From: Chondrus crispus
Taxonomy: Eukaryota; Rhodophyta; Florideophyceae; Gigartinales; Gigartinaceae
Assembly: GCF_000350225.1 (NCBI RefSeq)
Contig: NW_005179050.1
Location: 106,881 to 170,880 of the forward strand
DNA length: 64,000 nt
Direction of reading: 5' to 3'
The notes beneath the pieces were generated by a model. That model did not search any database. It was given only the letters and a program-made list of their open reading frames with translations, and was not told the DNA's origin. Positions 10,741-21,695 of this stretch are shown here, one piece after another (positions within the stretch are counted from its first letter, which is position 1; each line of letters begins with the position of its first letter). The translations under genes and the position numbers were made by a program.

Positions 10741-11160
10741 CCTTGCCCTCGGAGGCGACGGCACGGACGCGCGCGACCCACGTTCTGTTCTGTGCGCCTC
10801 TCGCCTTCAGGAGCGAGGGCACGCACGCGCGGCGTCCGTCTTTCCTCGTGCGCGCCCCGCCTTCGGTGGCGAGGGCGCGGACGCGCAACACGCGTCTCCT
10901 CCTTTGCGTCCCTCGCCATCCGGGGCGAGGCGAGGACGTTTCTCCTATCCTTCGCGCGCCCCTCGCCTTCGGAGACGAGGGCACGGACGCGCGCGATGCA
11001 CGTTCTGTTCTGTGCGCCTCTCGCCTTCGGGGGCGAGGGCACGCACGTGCGGCGTCCGTCTTTCCTTATGCGCGCCCCTCGCCCTCCGTGGCGAGGGCGC
11101 GAACCAGCAACACGCGTCTACTTCTTCGCGCCTCGCCATCCGGGGCGAGGGGGGGAGGAA
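10741..11160. repeat. GC-rich hairpin array 1 in gypsy-1
   Basis: Eight imperfect palindromes of the type CCCTCGCC-TCCG-GGCGAGGG occur about every 50-60 bp (near 10741, 10796, 10859, 10911, 10961, 11019, 11075, 11131). There is also a higher-order period of exactly 220 bp: a block at 10781 (CGTTCTGTTCTGTGCGCCTC) recurs at 11001. Spacers between the palindromes also repeat. Confidence 0.85.
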
Positions 11161-11429
11161 GCGCGGTCTTGCGGGAACGGTAGCAAGCTGTGCGACGGCA
11201 GCGGTGTCGTCCTCTGCCGCCGGCTCCTGCGCGCGTTTGTCTTCTCGTCGGCGTGCCCTCGCCGTCGGCAGCGAGGGCGCGGACGCGCGGCGTTCGTCTT
11301 CCTTTTCGTGCCCCTTGCCATCGGCGGCGAGGGGCGGGGGTGAGGAGGTTGCTCTCGTTCGTCTGCAGCGAGCGCCGCGCGGGCGCATGCCTGTCGAGCG
11401 CTGCCCGTGCGGGACAGCCATTTGACATT

Positions 11430-11510
11430 AATCAAATCCCAAAAAATTCCAAATCTTCCCGCCAAAAACATTTTTGCCAAAAATATCACAGCACAGGCCG
11501 TGATGGGTGC
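11430..11510. other. AT-rich conserved segment, gypsy-1 copy
   Basis: This is an A-rich block ending in TTTTTGCCAAAAA, ATCACAGCACAG and CCGTGATG. Nearly the same block occurs in gypsy-2 at 50750-50835, also after a hairpin array. It stands out against the GC-rich surroundings and includes an inverted pair, ATCAC...GTGAT. Confidence 0.7.
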
Positions 11511-11635
11511 GCGGTCATGTCCAGCGATGTACGCCCCTTTTCGGTAATTGGGTGGCCTGTTTGTCACTCCGCGCGGGGTCTCCCCCCTCTTCGGCGAGGA
11601 GGGGGTGCTGACGCTCGACGTGCCCGGTCTTCGTG

Positions 11636-12165
11636 ACGTCCCTCGCCATCGAGGCGAAGGCGCAAGCGCGCTACGTCCGTCTCCTTCTTCGCGTCCCTCG
11701 CCATTCGGGGCGAGGGCGCGGACACGCAACACGAGTCTCTCTCTTCGCGTCCCTCGCCATTCGGCGAGGGTGCGGACGCGCAACGTGCGTCTCTCTCTCC
11801 GCGTCCCTCACCATTCGGGGCGAGGGTGCGGACATTTCTCTTATCCTTCGCGCGCCCCTCGCCTACGAAGGCGAGGGCGGAAGCGCGCGACGTTCGTCTC
11901 CTTCAGCGCGCCCCCTCGCCATCGGGGCGAGGGCAGATTGCGCGCGACGTTCGTCTCCTTCAGCGCGTCCCTCGCCATTCGGGGCGAGGGCGCGGACATT
12001 TCTCTTATCCTTCGCGCGCCACCCGCCTTCGGCGGCGAGGGCGCGGATTCTCGACGTACGCCTTCTTCTGGACTTTCGTCGCTGTTGGGGCGAGGGGGCG
12101 AGCGTGCCGTAGTTCGCTCTCTCAGTTCTGTCCCTCCTCGCCGTCGTGGCGAGGGCGCCGGCGCG
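11636..12165. repeat. GC-rich hairpin array 2 in gypsy-1
   Basis: A further series of CCCTCGCCATTCGGGGCGAG-type palindromes about every 55-60 bp, with spacers that also repeat (for example CATTTCTCTTATCCTTCGCG twice). It belongs to the same repeat family as 10741-11160 and 49565-50595. Confidence 0.82.
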
Positions 12166-13722
12166 CGGCGTCGACGCACACGCGCGGGGAGCGGGGAAAC
12201 AAGGCTGGTGTCGAACCCGAGGTCGGGGTCGGACAGCCTTTTGAACGTATATTTGCGATCAGCCCAGCGGCGCTCGCGTCACGTGGATGTCGCCCTTATG
12301 TCGGCCTTGTCAGCGCCGGGGGTTGTACGCGGGGGGGGGTGTACGAAGCGCAAAGTCGGGGTGCGGCGTGACGTCCGTTGTCCCCTGACGACCGCTGTCT
12401 CTGCTTGTCTTTCGGTCAGACAAGGCGGACTCGGCCCTCAGATATCCCAGCGACGCCACTGCGGGAACCTCTCACGAGCGGCAGCACGCGTATCCTACCC
12501 TATCGCTCGGGCCTTGTCCCGCACGGGGAAAGGGAAGCCTTCCCCAAGCCGTTGTAGTTCGCAACGCGACCTCGCGTTCGCCTTCAGCCAGCGGAGGTGA
12601 TTTGTATCCTTCCCGCCATTGCGGGTCGGGTGTACGCCACACGCGCCGCCCCGTGCACGTGCCATCCATGCCGCACGTCTAGCCAAGGCAATTTCCACCA
12701 CCCAATATTTTTTCTGTCCGGGTAGGATGCTGGTGCGGACGCCGTCGCTAGTCGGCGGCCAATCTCGTACGGTGGCGCCGGGAAGCTGCGCGTTCGGAGC
12801 GCTGCTTCGTTGGCGCCATCGCCGAGAGTGTCCCTCTCATGGTGTTGTACTGTCCGTCTGAAGGGTCGGGTCTGGGCTACGTTTGGCCATCCCGCGGGGC
12901 GTTGCGTGTCTCGTATGCCAACTTGCGTACGTTCGCTCACGTGAGTTGCCCATTTTTCCCCCGACTAATTTACTGTTAATTTTTCTATTCCCGTGGTGGC
13001 GGATTGACACCGAGCGAGCGGTGCGCTGCGTGGGGATGCCGCACTGTACGACAAGTGTCCCCACGTCTTCCCAAATTTTCACACCTCATCCGCCAGTGCT
13101 GTCGAGACCGGGTTGGGGGTATGACAGTGTAATTTCCCCTTGCCCCTATTTTCGCGTATTAGCCGTTGGCGGAGCTGTTCGTTGTCTCATACGGGACCCC
13201 CATCCTCACGAGCCACAGGGACTCTCGGTCTCTACGCCCCGCGTTTCAGCTCCTCTCCGCAACTTGCAACACCTTGTATTGCTTAACCCCTTCCGAGTTC
13301 CGGGGCTTATGTGCCGTATGGAGGGGATCGCCGTTCGGCCTCCACTCGCGTTACGATCCTCCAGCGTGGGGTACTGTACGTGGTACCGCTTTCTTCCGCC
13401 ATTGTGTCCTATTATGCCAAGGGCTCCCGTGATTTCGTTGGGGTTGCTTCAGTCGCCGGACCTCCCCTCGCCGCGGTGATCGGACTTAACGGAACGTCCT
13501 GTGACCCTGTTCGGGGGGGAGTGTCCGACCTTTCAGCTCCGGAAGGGGTACTCGACTTCCCTTCGAGCTCTGCGTCCTCGTATCGTCGGTCACTGCCGGG
13601 TCGAGATCCTTGCTGGCAGTCCGTACTGCCTCGCCTTTACGTCGTGTGTCCTTGGGTTTCGGAAGTCAAATACGGCTTGACTTCTGGGCCGTCCTCACGT
13701 CAACCGTAACGAAGCGGTTGAG

Positions 13723-13757
13723 GGCCCCCCTCTCAAGCATGAACGTCCGCGTTCACG
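13723..13757 (-). other. Internal copy of pol tail and polypurine tract, gypsy-1
   Basis: On the minus strand the last pol codons and stop (13733-13735) run directly into the purine tract GAGAGGGGGGCC. The near-LTR copy at 10096-10130 shares GGCCCCCCTCTCA and GACGTCCGCGT-like sequence (about 29 of 35 positions by eye). One copy adjoins pol and the other the 3' LTR, so they bracket the cargo. Confidence 0.75.
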
Positions 13758-16700
13758 TCAGACGTGAGGTTCCTGCCGGTGCGTCTCCGGAGGCGTTGGG
13801 CGTAACGAGACACCAACTCCTCCGGAACGTGAGTCCGGGCGGTCCATGTGGGCGTGTCGTAATCCGCCCACTTGATGAGGAACTCGATTGTTCCGTCCTC
13901 CATGGCTCGATGCCGGAGTAATCGTCCCACGGCATACTGCGTGCCCTCGGTGACCTTGTCGGCAAGGTCACTTGGGGTTGTCGTACTCGCCCGTGGCGCG
14001 CCCGTCGGCCGTGGCGCGTACACGCAGCTGTCTGCGGAGACGCGCTCGGTGACACCATCACGATCGATCGTGATAGTTCACGATCGATCGTGATAGTTCG
14101 CCGGTCGTTGGCGAGCACCCGGTATGGCCCCACGGCGGGCGACGCGAGTTTGTTGGACGTCCTTGCCCCATCGGTGGGTTCACGTAGACGTAATTAACCG
14201 GTGCAAGGCGCGTGTTAATCTGTCGCGCGCGCTTGTCGAAGACGCGCTTGTACCGGGCCTGCGTCCGACGCAGGTTACCGTACGCCTTCTGGATCGTGTC
14301 GTCCAACGTCTTGAGGAACTCAGCGTGCGCGTTGCCCCTATCGGACGGGGACGCGTCACCTTCGGCTCTACATAGAGAGAACTCCGGCGGTGGTCGGCTG
14401 AGGACGAGCCCGAAGGGCGTCGTACGCATGGTACAATGTACGTGGGAGTTGTACGCGTACGTAAGCGGCCCCACGTACACGTCCCAGTCGTCCTGATGTT
14501 CGCTGACGTAATTGCGTAACATCGAAGCGATCGTCCGATTGTATCGCTCGACCTGCCCGTCCGTCTGGGGGTGGTACGCCGAAGTGTACAAGTTCGTCAC
14601 CCCCAGGACATGGCACGTTCTGTAGAAGAACTTCGCGTTAAATTGCTGTCCGTTATCGGACAGTAGCGAGCGTGGGACGCCGTATTTAAATACCCACGTG
14701 TCGCAGAACGCGACGGCGACCGTGTACGCGGTTACGGTCTGCAGTGCCACAACTTGAGTCAGCTTGGTGAAACGGTCCGTAATTACGAGAAGGAACCGTT
14801 TCCCTGCCTTCGTCTCCGAAAGCGGTCCCAAGATGTCGATGGCGAGGCTGGCAAGCGGCCGTGTGGCCGGGAACAACTTCAAACGGTTGACGTGTTTCTG
14901 CAACTTAACACGGTTCATTGCGCAGGTTCGGCACCCTCGCACCATAGCTGCGACATCTGCTGCGAGATGGGGCTAGTAGAACTCGCGACGGAGCGCGAAG
15001 TACATACGGTTCTGGCCCGGGTGCCCCGCGATGGTTGGTGTGTGGCAGAGCTGGAGCAGCGGAGCCCGTAGCGTCCGAGGCACCACGATTTGCTCGATTT
15101 CAGGGTCGAAGGGGTGTCTCCGTTTGAGCACCCCGTGGCGGTCTTCGAAGAACGCGGAGTCCCGAGACTCTGACTGTTGTGCCAGTACGGTCTGGCAGAA
15201 GTCATCCACGCGTTGCTCTTCGGCTATCTCTCCTAACGTAAGAGGGGCCGGAAGGTCGTCCTGCGGAGGGGCGCCCGTGGAGGCGGGCACGCCAACTTCG
15301 GGTTCTTCGGCGTGCTCGATGTCGACAGCGTCGAACTCGTCGTTCTCCTTCTAGAACATGTGGGTCCTTCAAGAGCGGGGGCCTCGTCGTCGTCCCTCGG
15401 CTCGTCGCGCGTACGGACGCGCGAACTTCTTCGCGATCCGGCTTGGTTCCTTGTTGTCACGAAGACATGGACGGCCTTGTGATCGCAGCTCGCGGTACAG
15501 ACGTGGCCCGCGAGCTCGTCCGACACGTGACGGACCGTGGTGCCCGCGTCGAGGGTGGATGTCGTCATCCACCTCGACGACTAGGCGAGGGTCGTCGGTG
15601 ACCTTTGGCGACACGAGGCGTAATAGGGCATCGGGCACCTGGTGCACGCGCCCGGGGCGGTACTGGATGGTGAAGTCGTATTCCGCCAAACGCAGTCGCC
15701 ACCGGGTAAGCCTTCCGGAGCTCTCCGTGAAGGACATGAGCCATCGGAGGGCATCATGGTCCGTCCGGACGGTGAACTTGGTACCTTCGATGTACGGCCG
15801 TAGTGTGCGTATGGCCCACACTACGGCAAAGCACTCGCGTTCCGTAGCGCTGTAGTTGCGCTCAATATCGGTCAGTTAGTACGACCAATACCCCACGGGG
15901 CGCCAGTCGTTGGCACCTTTGTGTTCCTGGAGCAACGTACAGCCCAGTTGATAGGCTTTAGCATCCGTGTCGATCATGTACGGCCGACCGTACCGCGGCA
16001 ATGCTAGGATCGGCGGGGAAATCATCCGCTCCTTCAACGCTTCGAACACTTGAATTTGCAGCTCGGTCGGGTCGTCGAAGTTGGGGTCCGCGTCCTTGCG
16101 CGTCATGTCCGTTAATGGGCGCGCAATTTTCGCGAACCCCTTCATGAAGCGGCGGTAGACGTTGCACGCTCCGAGGTACGAGCGCACCTGCGTTAACGTC
16201 CTCGGAAACGTGAAAGTCTTGAAGGCGTCCGCCGCCGCTTCGGCGACGCTCAGCTTACCTGGGGAAATGACGTGACCCAGGTAGTGCACCTTCGGCTGGA
16301 AGAAGCTACACTTCTTGAGCTTGAGGAAGATTCCGGCGCTCCTCAACAACCTCAAGACAGTGTCGAGATGCCTCGCGTGTTCTCCGTGCGTACGGGAGAA
16401 CACGATGACATCATCCAGGTAGACGAGGCATATCTGCCATCGGACGTCAGATAGGATGATGTCGAGGCACGTTGGAAGGTGGCCGGTGCCCCCTTTAGCC
16501 CGAACGGCATACGCAAATGGCGAAACGTTCCCATATGCGTAGTGAACGTGGTCTTGTCCCGATCTTCCGGAGCGACGGGATCTGCCAATAACCGGAATTG
16601 CAGTCCAACGTCGTGAAGACGGCTGCATCTCCGAGCGAATCGATGCAGTCGTCCATCCGGGGCAGCGGATACGAATCCGCTGCCGTCTTCGCGTTGAGAC

Positions 16701-18297
16701 GCCGGTAGTCCACGCAGAACCGAAGAGAGCCGTCTTTCTTCGGTACGAGCACCACGGGGGACGCCCACTCGGTGCTCGCAGGTTCGATTACCCCTGCGTT
16801 CAACATTTTGTTGACTTCCTTGGCGACCATCTCACGCATAGCCGGCCCCTTTCGGTAGGGCATTGAACGTATCGGCTTCGTACCCGGTTCGAGGGGAATG
16901 CGGTATTCGGTCGCTCGGATCGTTCCGAGCGCCCCGCTCCACAGACTCGAGTGCCTATGGAGCATCTCGAGCACGTGGCCCCGGAACTTGTCATCATCGA
17001 TGTATGACAAGTCGATTTCTTTTTCCCAATCCTCCGGCGGATTTTCGGGATCCTTTTTAGAGGCGGGTGCAGTGCCCCCTTCCGGCGGCGGGCACCTCGC
17101 CGGTCGGCTGTCCGTACCGGCTCCTCTCTTTCCAACGGTTGCCCCCTGCGCGGAGCCTGGTCGACCAGCTCCTGCCGTTCCGACTTGATCGGCCAAGTCG
17201 GTGAGGTGTAGCGCGTGCGCGATCCCCTCGGCGACGCGGCGTTCGGGCGTCAGGATCGCGAGGGGGTGGCGTTTAGCATATCCCACAACGGTGTGTTTCG
17301 GAAGCCGCCTTTCCCGTCGAGAAAAGTTCACGACGATGACGTCGAAGGTCTGGTTCGGCAGGACCTCGGCGACGCCGTTCATCAGCCTCACTCCATGCCG
17401 GTGTTGGAGTGACGGCTTTGGCTCCATGAACACGAGGCCCCTCCCCGTAGTGGTAACGCGCACACGGGCCTGCGACCTCGCGGGGATGGTAGCCCAGCGG
17501 GCGATTCGGATCGCCTGCGGGGCTTCGTCGCGTGCGTCAGCCCGGTATGTCTGACATCCGTGCTGCCTGGTTGGGGGAGTCGGCTCCCCCTTCCCGTCGA
17601 CGATGGCAACGGAGCCACTTTGGCGGAGCTCCAACCGTTGAGCTTCGATGTCGATACTTCGTACGTGTGTATGGATGAAGGCCGTACCAAGGAGGACCGG
17701 CACGGCGAGCTGGTCCGCCACGACGAACGGAATTGGGAACGTCGTGTTCCTCAACCGCACAGACAGACGTACGACGGCCGAGAGCTTAAGCGGGTTGCTA
17801 TTCGCGCCTGCCAATCGTGGCAGTGGCGCGTCGCGGATGACGTACCGCGACCAATCGGGAGGAAGGTCGGCCTTCCTCACCAGATTGTACCCCGAGCACG
17901 TATCAACGGCGATCGTACGGGGCTTGAAGGCATTTCCCTCCGTGGCTATCGAGCCGAGGACGTTGTAAATCTTCGACGTCATAAGGCAAATGACGCCGTC
18001 GACCACCTTCGGCGTGCCCGGCTCGGCGAGATCGTTCCGCCTGGGCCGCCGGCGCCGGTTCCGACTTCTCTTCCGCGTCCTTCGGCCTTCGAGGGGCGCC
18101 CTTCGGTCGGCCGCGTCCCCGCGACAAGTCGCGTTCGTACGCAGCTTGAATTCTTCTGGCGGCCCCGGGTCCCCCGGGGTCGGGCCGCCGTCGCGTTCGA
18201 TGCGCTTCTTGTTAGGCACTTGGCTCACGATTGCCACAGTGCCTTCCTCCATATGCCCCGGGCTCAGGGTTGCTTCAGCGTCTTCGTCCTTTCGCAC
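13733..18297 (-). pseudogene. Gypsy-1 pol: protease, RT, RNase H, integrase, chromodomain
   Basis: Sense order down the minus strand. Protease: AVDTCSGYNLV, where Cys replaces the usual Gly of Asp-Thr-Gly. RT: VLVPKKDGSLRFCVDYRRLN, TTLDCNSGYWQIP, then after a frameshift MPFGLKGAPATFQR, and after another VYLDDVIVFSR with intact catalytic Asp-Asp. RNase H: IDTDAKAYQLG and RTDHDALRWL. Integrase: HPG and CRTC zinc ligands, AIDILGP, LLSDNGQQF and DGQVERYNR (catalytic Asp, Asp, Glu). Chromodomain: about 13790-13930 (FLIKWADYDTPTW). In-frame stops are at 15876-15878 (TAA), 15369-15371 (TGA), 15351-15353 (TAG) and 14973-14975 (TAG). A 20-bp tandem duplication at 14059-14098 breaks the frame between integrase and chromodomain. 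Without these breaks the gene would be a complete chromovirus pol. Confidence 0.9.
14059..14098. repeat. 20-bp tandem duplication breaking integrase
   Basis: CACGATCGATCGTGATAGTT is present twice in direct tandem (14059-14078, 14079-14098). The matching place in gypsy-2 (about 53880) has a single copy. A 20-bp gain shifts the frame, and this is where the integrase frame ends (14058). The unit itself contains the palindrome CACGATCGATCGTG. Confidence 0.92.
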
Positions 18298-18443
18298 CGA
18301 GCTTACGGGTGTCTCGGTGCGCTTGTGCGGGGTTGAGGGGAATGATATCGGTAGACATTCCCCTCCCCCGCCGGGGACAAATAGGGGCGGGTCTAGGTTG
18401 GTGTGACAAGACGGTTCACGCGACCGCGCGAACGTAACCGTCT

Positions 18444-21005
18444 TTACGGGGTTTTCGAACTACCCGAGCTGTCAGTGCTATTCGCTTGGCTATCGTTAGC
18501 TAACGCGTCGACGGGCCCCTGGCCGCGCGGATGGGGACGGTTTCCCCACACCGACTGGGCATCTTCTACGAAGTAATCGGATACTTCGTGGCCTTGGATT
18601 GCAACGTCCGGCCGTTGCAATATTCGAGGGGCAGAGAGAACGGGCTCTCCTCCGCCTTCTTCCGTGGGCTGGGGGTGCGTCTCCCCAGCCCAATCCTGGA
18701 GGTACATGATGGCGTTCTGTACCCCTTGGGGCAACGGGGGTCGGCCCCGGTCGCCTCGCCCATCTCGACGGGGATATCGCGTATCCATCCGACGAGGGTC
18801 ACGTCGATCCCTTTGATCGGTCCCCGGGTATCGGTACCCGCCTTCACGAGGGGCAAAGCGGACGCCCCCACTCGATCGACTTGGGTCACCTCGCCGCCGG
18901 CCTCAGGCTTCCCGCGTAGACTGCTGGATGAGATTGCGCATTCCGGGGCGCGTCTCCATCTGATAGCGGTAGTTCCTGTACGCCGTGAACTGACGTTGTT
19001 CAGGCGACAGGAACGGGCCCGCGTACATGGCGTGGCCGTACGTCCGGCACAGCCAACAAATGTACGCGCTGCCATCGGTCGACGCGAAAGTCGCCGCGTG
19101 GCGTGCCTTCTCATCGGTGAGTAGAGGCACGTTAGGCAGCCCGCGGTCTCCTTCTCGACGGGAGATATCCAGCTCCGCCATGTTGTGGTTCGGACCTCGC
19201 GCGGCCCTCGGCGTGTGCGCGAATGCCGTTGCGAAGCTTCCGGTCGAACCGGTGGAAGCTGGCGTAGGGGGTCGGCCTCCTGCCCGGTCGAAGCCTAGCG
19301 TATTGAGGACAGGGTCGGCCTGCCACTCATTTTGTCCAATGTGGAGGGCGGTCGCCGGCGAACTCGTTCCGTGCAATCTCCGAGTTCGGACTCCCTTCGC
19401 TGCCGGCTTCGGATCCGGCAGCGGCAATCCGCTGCGGGAGCGGTAGGTTGTTCGCTCAGCCGTCGCGATACGGCGAATCGTTGAGAGTTCGGTCTTTTGT
19501 TATCCGGGCAACCTTTGCATCGTCTCTGCCACTGCGGCCCGGGTCCCAGTGGACAACCCGCGCACGAAGTAGTGCGCGAGGGCTTGTTCTGAGAACACGG
19601 CCGTGCATCGGAACGTGGCGGATTCCAGCTGGTCTGCGAACGTGTTCTCGGTTTCGTGAGGAAGCTGTCGCGCCGACGCGACAGCATCAAACGCTTCCCC
19701 TAACACGTCGTCGGTTAGGTAGCGTTTGATAAATTGGTTGGCGAGACCAGGCCAGCTCGTGTCGTCGCGGAGCTGGCCGGCGTGGAGGCCCCGCATGGTG
19801 TAACTCGTATACAACCGCTCCGCGTCCCGCTCGAGGAAGTGAGCGAAGACACGGATTGCCACACCTTCGGTCAGGTTCTGGGCATTGAAGGTTATCCGGA
19901 TATCCTTCAGGAACGGGAGCAACTGAATCGCGTCAGTACCGTCAAAGCTCTTCATCGTGGGACGGAGCCCACGGCAGCGTTGGACGTACTTCGCGATCCG
20001 TCCCGCGTCACCCGAGGTAACGAACCTCGAGGTGTTGTCCAACCGATACATGGGGTAGTTCGCCACGGCGCTGAACTCCTGTATCATGTTGTGGACGGGC
20101 TCGAGCCCGGGTTCGGCGGGGCCCAACGTTCCGAACGGCGTGACGGGCAACGTTCGGACGTCGACGGGGCCGGGACGCGCGGTAAGATCTGCTGGCCGGT
20201 AGCCGCCCCAGCGAGGATCGAAGGGGAGAATCGGTTCCCCTGATCCGCGGGCGACTCCTCCACGGCCATGGTCGAGTTCTTTCGGTACCCGTCGGGACTG
20301 CCGCATGCTTCCGGATGCGTACGGCAGGGCTTCAGTCTCGGACGCGAAATTCGCGTCTGCCGTCGGCTTGAGGTCCTCCGCCCTCCGACTGGTGACGGCA
20401 CCAGTCGGGGGCCAGTCCGGCGCTCCGGATGCGCCCGGAGGAACATTTGCACCGGGCCTACTCGAGGGGGCTCCGGGCGGCCTCTCGGCCGAGGTCTGTT
20501 CCATCTCACGGGCACGGCGGCGCGTTGAGTTGAGCTCCGCCGCCATGTGCGCGAACGCTCCCATCTGTTCGGCTGATGAGAAGGGTTGCGGGTCGCGTCG
20601 GACCCCGAAGTTTGAACTCACTGGTCGACCGGCAACGTCCACGGCGGGGGAATCGATGCGCGCCTCCTCGACCAGTACCAAACGAGACTGTAGCTGGTCG
20701 ACGAGGGCGCGCAAGTTCTCCAAGGACTGAGTTACGCGCTCGAACCTTTCTTCGCGGAGGGAGCGCAAATCATCCATACAGCGGGCGTAAAAGCTGTCTG
20801 AGACGTCGATACGGAGAGATGTTCGAACATCTTCGATATACTCCGCGATGCGATCGTACATCGCGCGAGCGCGTCCTTCGGAGAAGTCGGGTGACGGTTC
20901 GCGATCTTGAGGACCAGCGTCGCCGTCGCCGACTCGGAGGCGGAGCGCAGCCTCTCGCACATCGGCGGGCTCGGAGCGAATCGAGGTGGGGTATTCGCCA
21001 CTCAT
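18444..21005 (-). pseudogene. Gypsy-1 gag with two in-frame stops
   Basis: One frame from the ATG at 21005 down to 18444, interrupted only by TAA at 19500-19502 and TGA at 18903-18905. Gypsy-2 reads CAA (Gln) at the first site (PGQQKT there, PG-stop-QKT here). Residues 1-120 form a charged helical region, followed by a Pro/Ser/Gly-rich linker. The capsid core is about residues 300-500 and includes FDGTDAIQLLPFLKDI and a final YFVRGLSTGTRAAVAETMQ. Past the first stop is a short Cys motif (CWLCRTYGHAM). There is no canonical CCHC knuckle. The gene begins about 60 bp after the primer-binding site, as expected for Ty3 gag. Confidence 0.8.
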
Positions 21006-21063
21006 CTCGACACGTACGGACGCGGAGGTAAACGATAGTCTTCTCGGTTCGATCTTGAGAGTC

Positions 21064-21081
21064 TTCTAGGTCGGGAGACTA
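21064..21081 (-). other. Primer-binding site, gypsy-1 (one base changed)
   Basis: On the minus strand the sequence next to the 5' LTR reads TAGTCTCCCGACCTAGAA. Gypsy-2 and gypsy-3 have TGGTCTCCCGACCTAGAA, complementary to a tRNA ending ...GGGAGACCA. The G-to-A change here disrupts pairing with the CCA end. Confidence 0.75.
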
Positions 21082-21082
21082 C

Positions 21083-21695
21083 TGTAGTGTAATCACCCCC
21101 AACGACGAGGGGGGTGAGTACTGACAGTTCGGAAAGACCTCGATCGGCGGGAAGATAGAAGCACGGCCCACCCACGGTACCGAGCACGGGCTCGAGGTAG
21201 CGGTGGTAGAGCGGGATCGGGGAGGACGCGCGCACGCGCGAGCGGTTCTACGCCTCGACGCCCCGGAGCGGTACTGGGTGACGATCCAGTACCGACGGGC
21301 GGAGGCGGAGCCGGCTCGTGAGCGTGCTACGCGCGTCCTCAACCCGCGCGCGGTGCGACGCCTAGGTAAAACGGACGGAAGGACCTAAAAGAAAGCGGGC
21401 GGACCAAGGTGGAGGATCCTTGACAAGTCTGTGCTTGTCGTCCTCCACCGCCGGCGGTTCGCTCATATTTAATATACAGAGTAACCTATCATAGCATTAC
21501 AGTTGTGCCGGTCGGCCTGCACTGTAGCGCTGTCAGCCGTCGAGGCTGGCAGCACACGTGTCGTACACGTGTGCGCGCGCGCCCCCCGTACACGTGGGTT
21601 ACATGTGTGCGCGCGCGCACCGAAGTACTGTAGAGCTCGGGCTCTACAGTTACAAATCTAATCTAAATCTAATACGAGGAGGGGGATATGCTACA
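21083..21695 (-). repeat. Gypsy-1 5' LTR
   Basis: A 613-bp partner of 9484-10094 with TGTA...TACA ends. The outer edge abuts the CGTGT duplication at 21696-21700. Confidence 0.92.

Larger units (their letters stand above)
10095..13732 (-). other. Gypsy-1 cargo region between pol and the 3' LTR
   Basis: These 3.6 kb have no recognisable gene. They contain two hairpin arrays (10741-11160, 11636-12165), an AT-rich segment conserved with gypsy-2 (11430-11510) and otherwise unassigned sequence. A copy of the pol tail plus polypurine tract lies at each end (10096-10130 and 13723-13757). Long open frames here are GC-rich Arg/Ala/Pro translations of the repeats and are not called. Confidence 0.7.
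9484..21695 (-). mobile_element. Ty3 chromovirus gypsy-1, minus strand
   Basis: This 12.2-kb element sits inside the copia pol gene, flanked by the perfect 5-bp duplication CGTGT (9479-9483 and 21696-21700). Sense order (minus strand): 5' LTR 21695-21083, primer-binding site 21081-21064, gag, pol ending in a chromodomain, a first polypurine tract (about 13723-13735), 3.6 kb of cargo with hairpin arrays, a second polypurine tract (10096-10108), and the 3' LTR 10094-9484. The two LTRs differ at about a dozen positions by eye. Coding genes carry several stops and frameshifts, so it is inactive. The chromodomain and gene order place it among chromoviruses. Confidence 0.9.

Noticed and set aside
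10484..12600. Long plus-strand frames (313 and 350 codons) in the gypsy-1 cargo
   Set aside because: They translate GC-rich repeats in several frames at once, have no domain, and run against the element's sense. Open frames are expected by composition.
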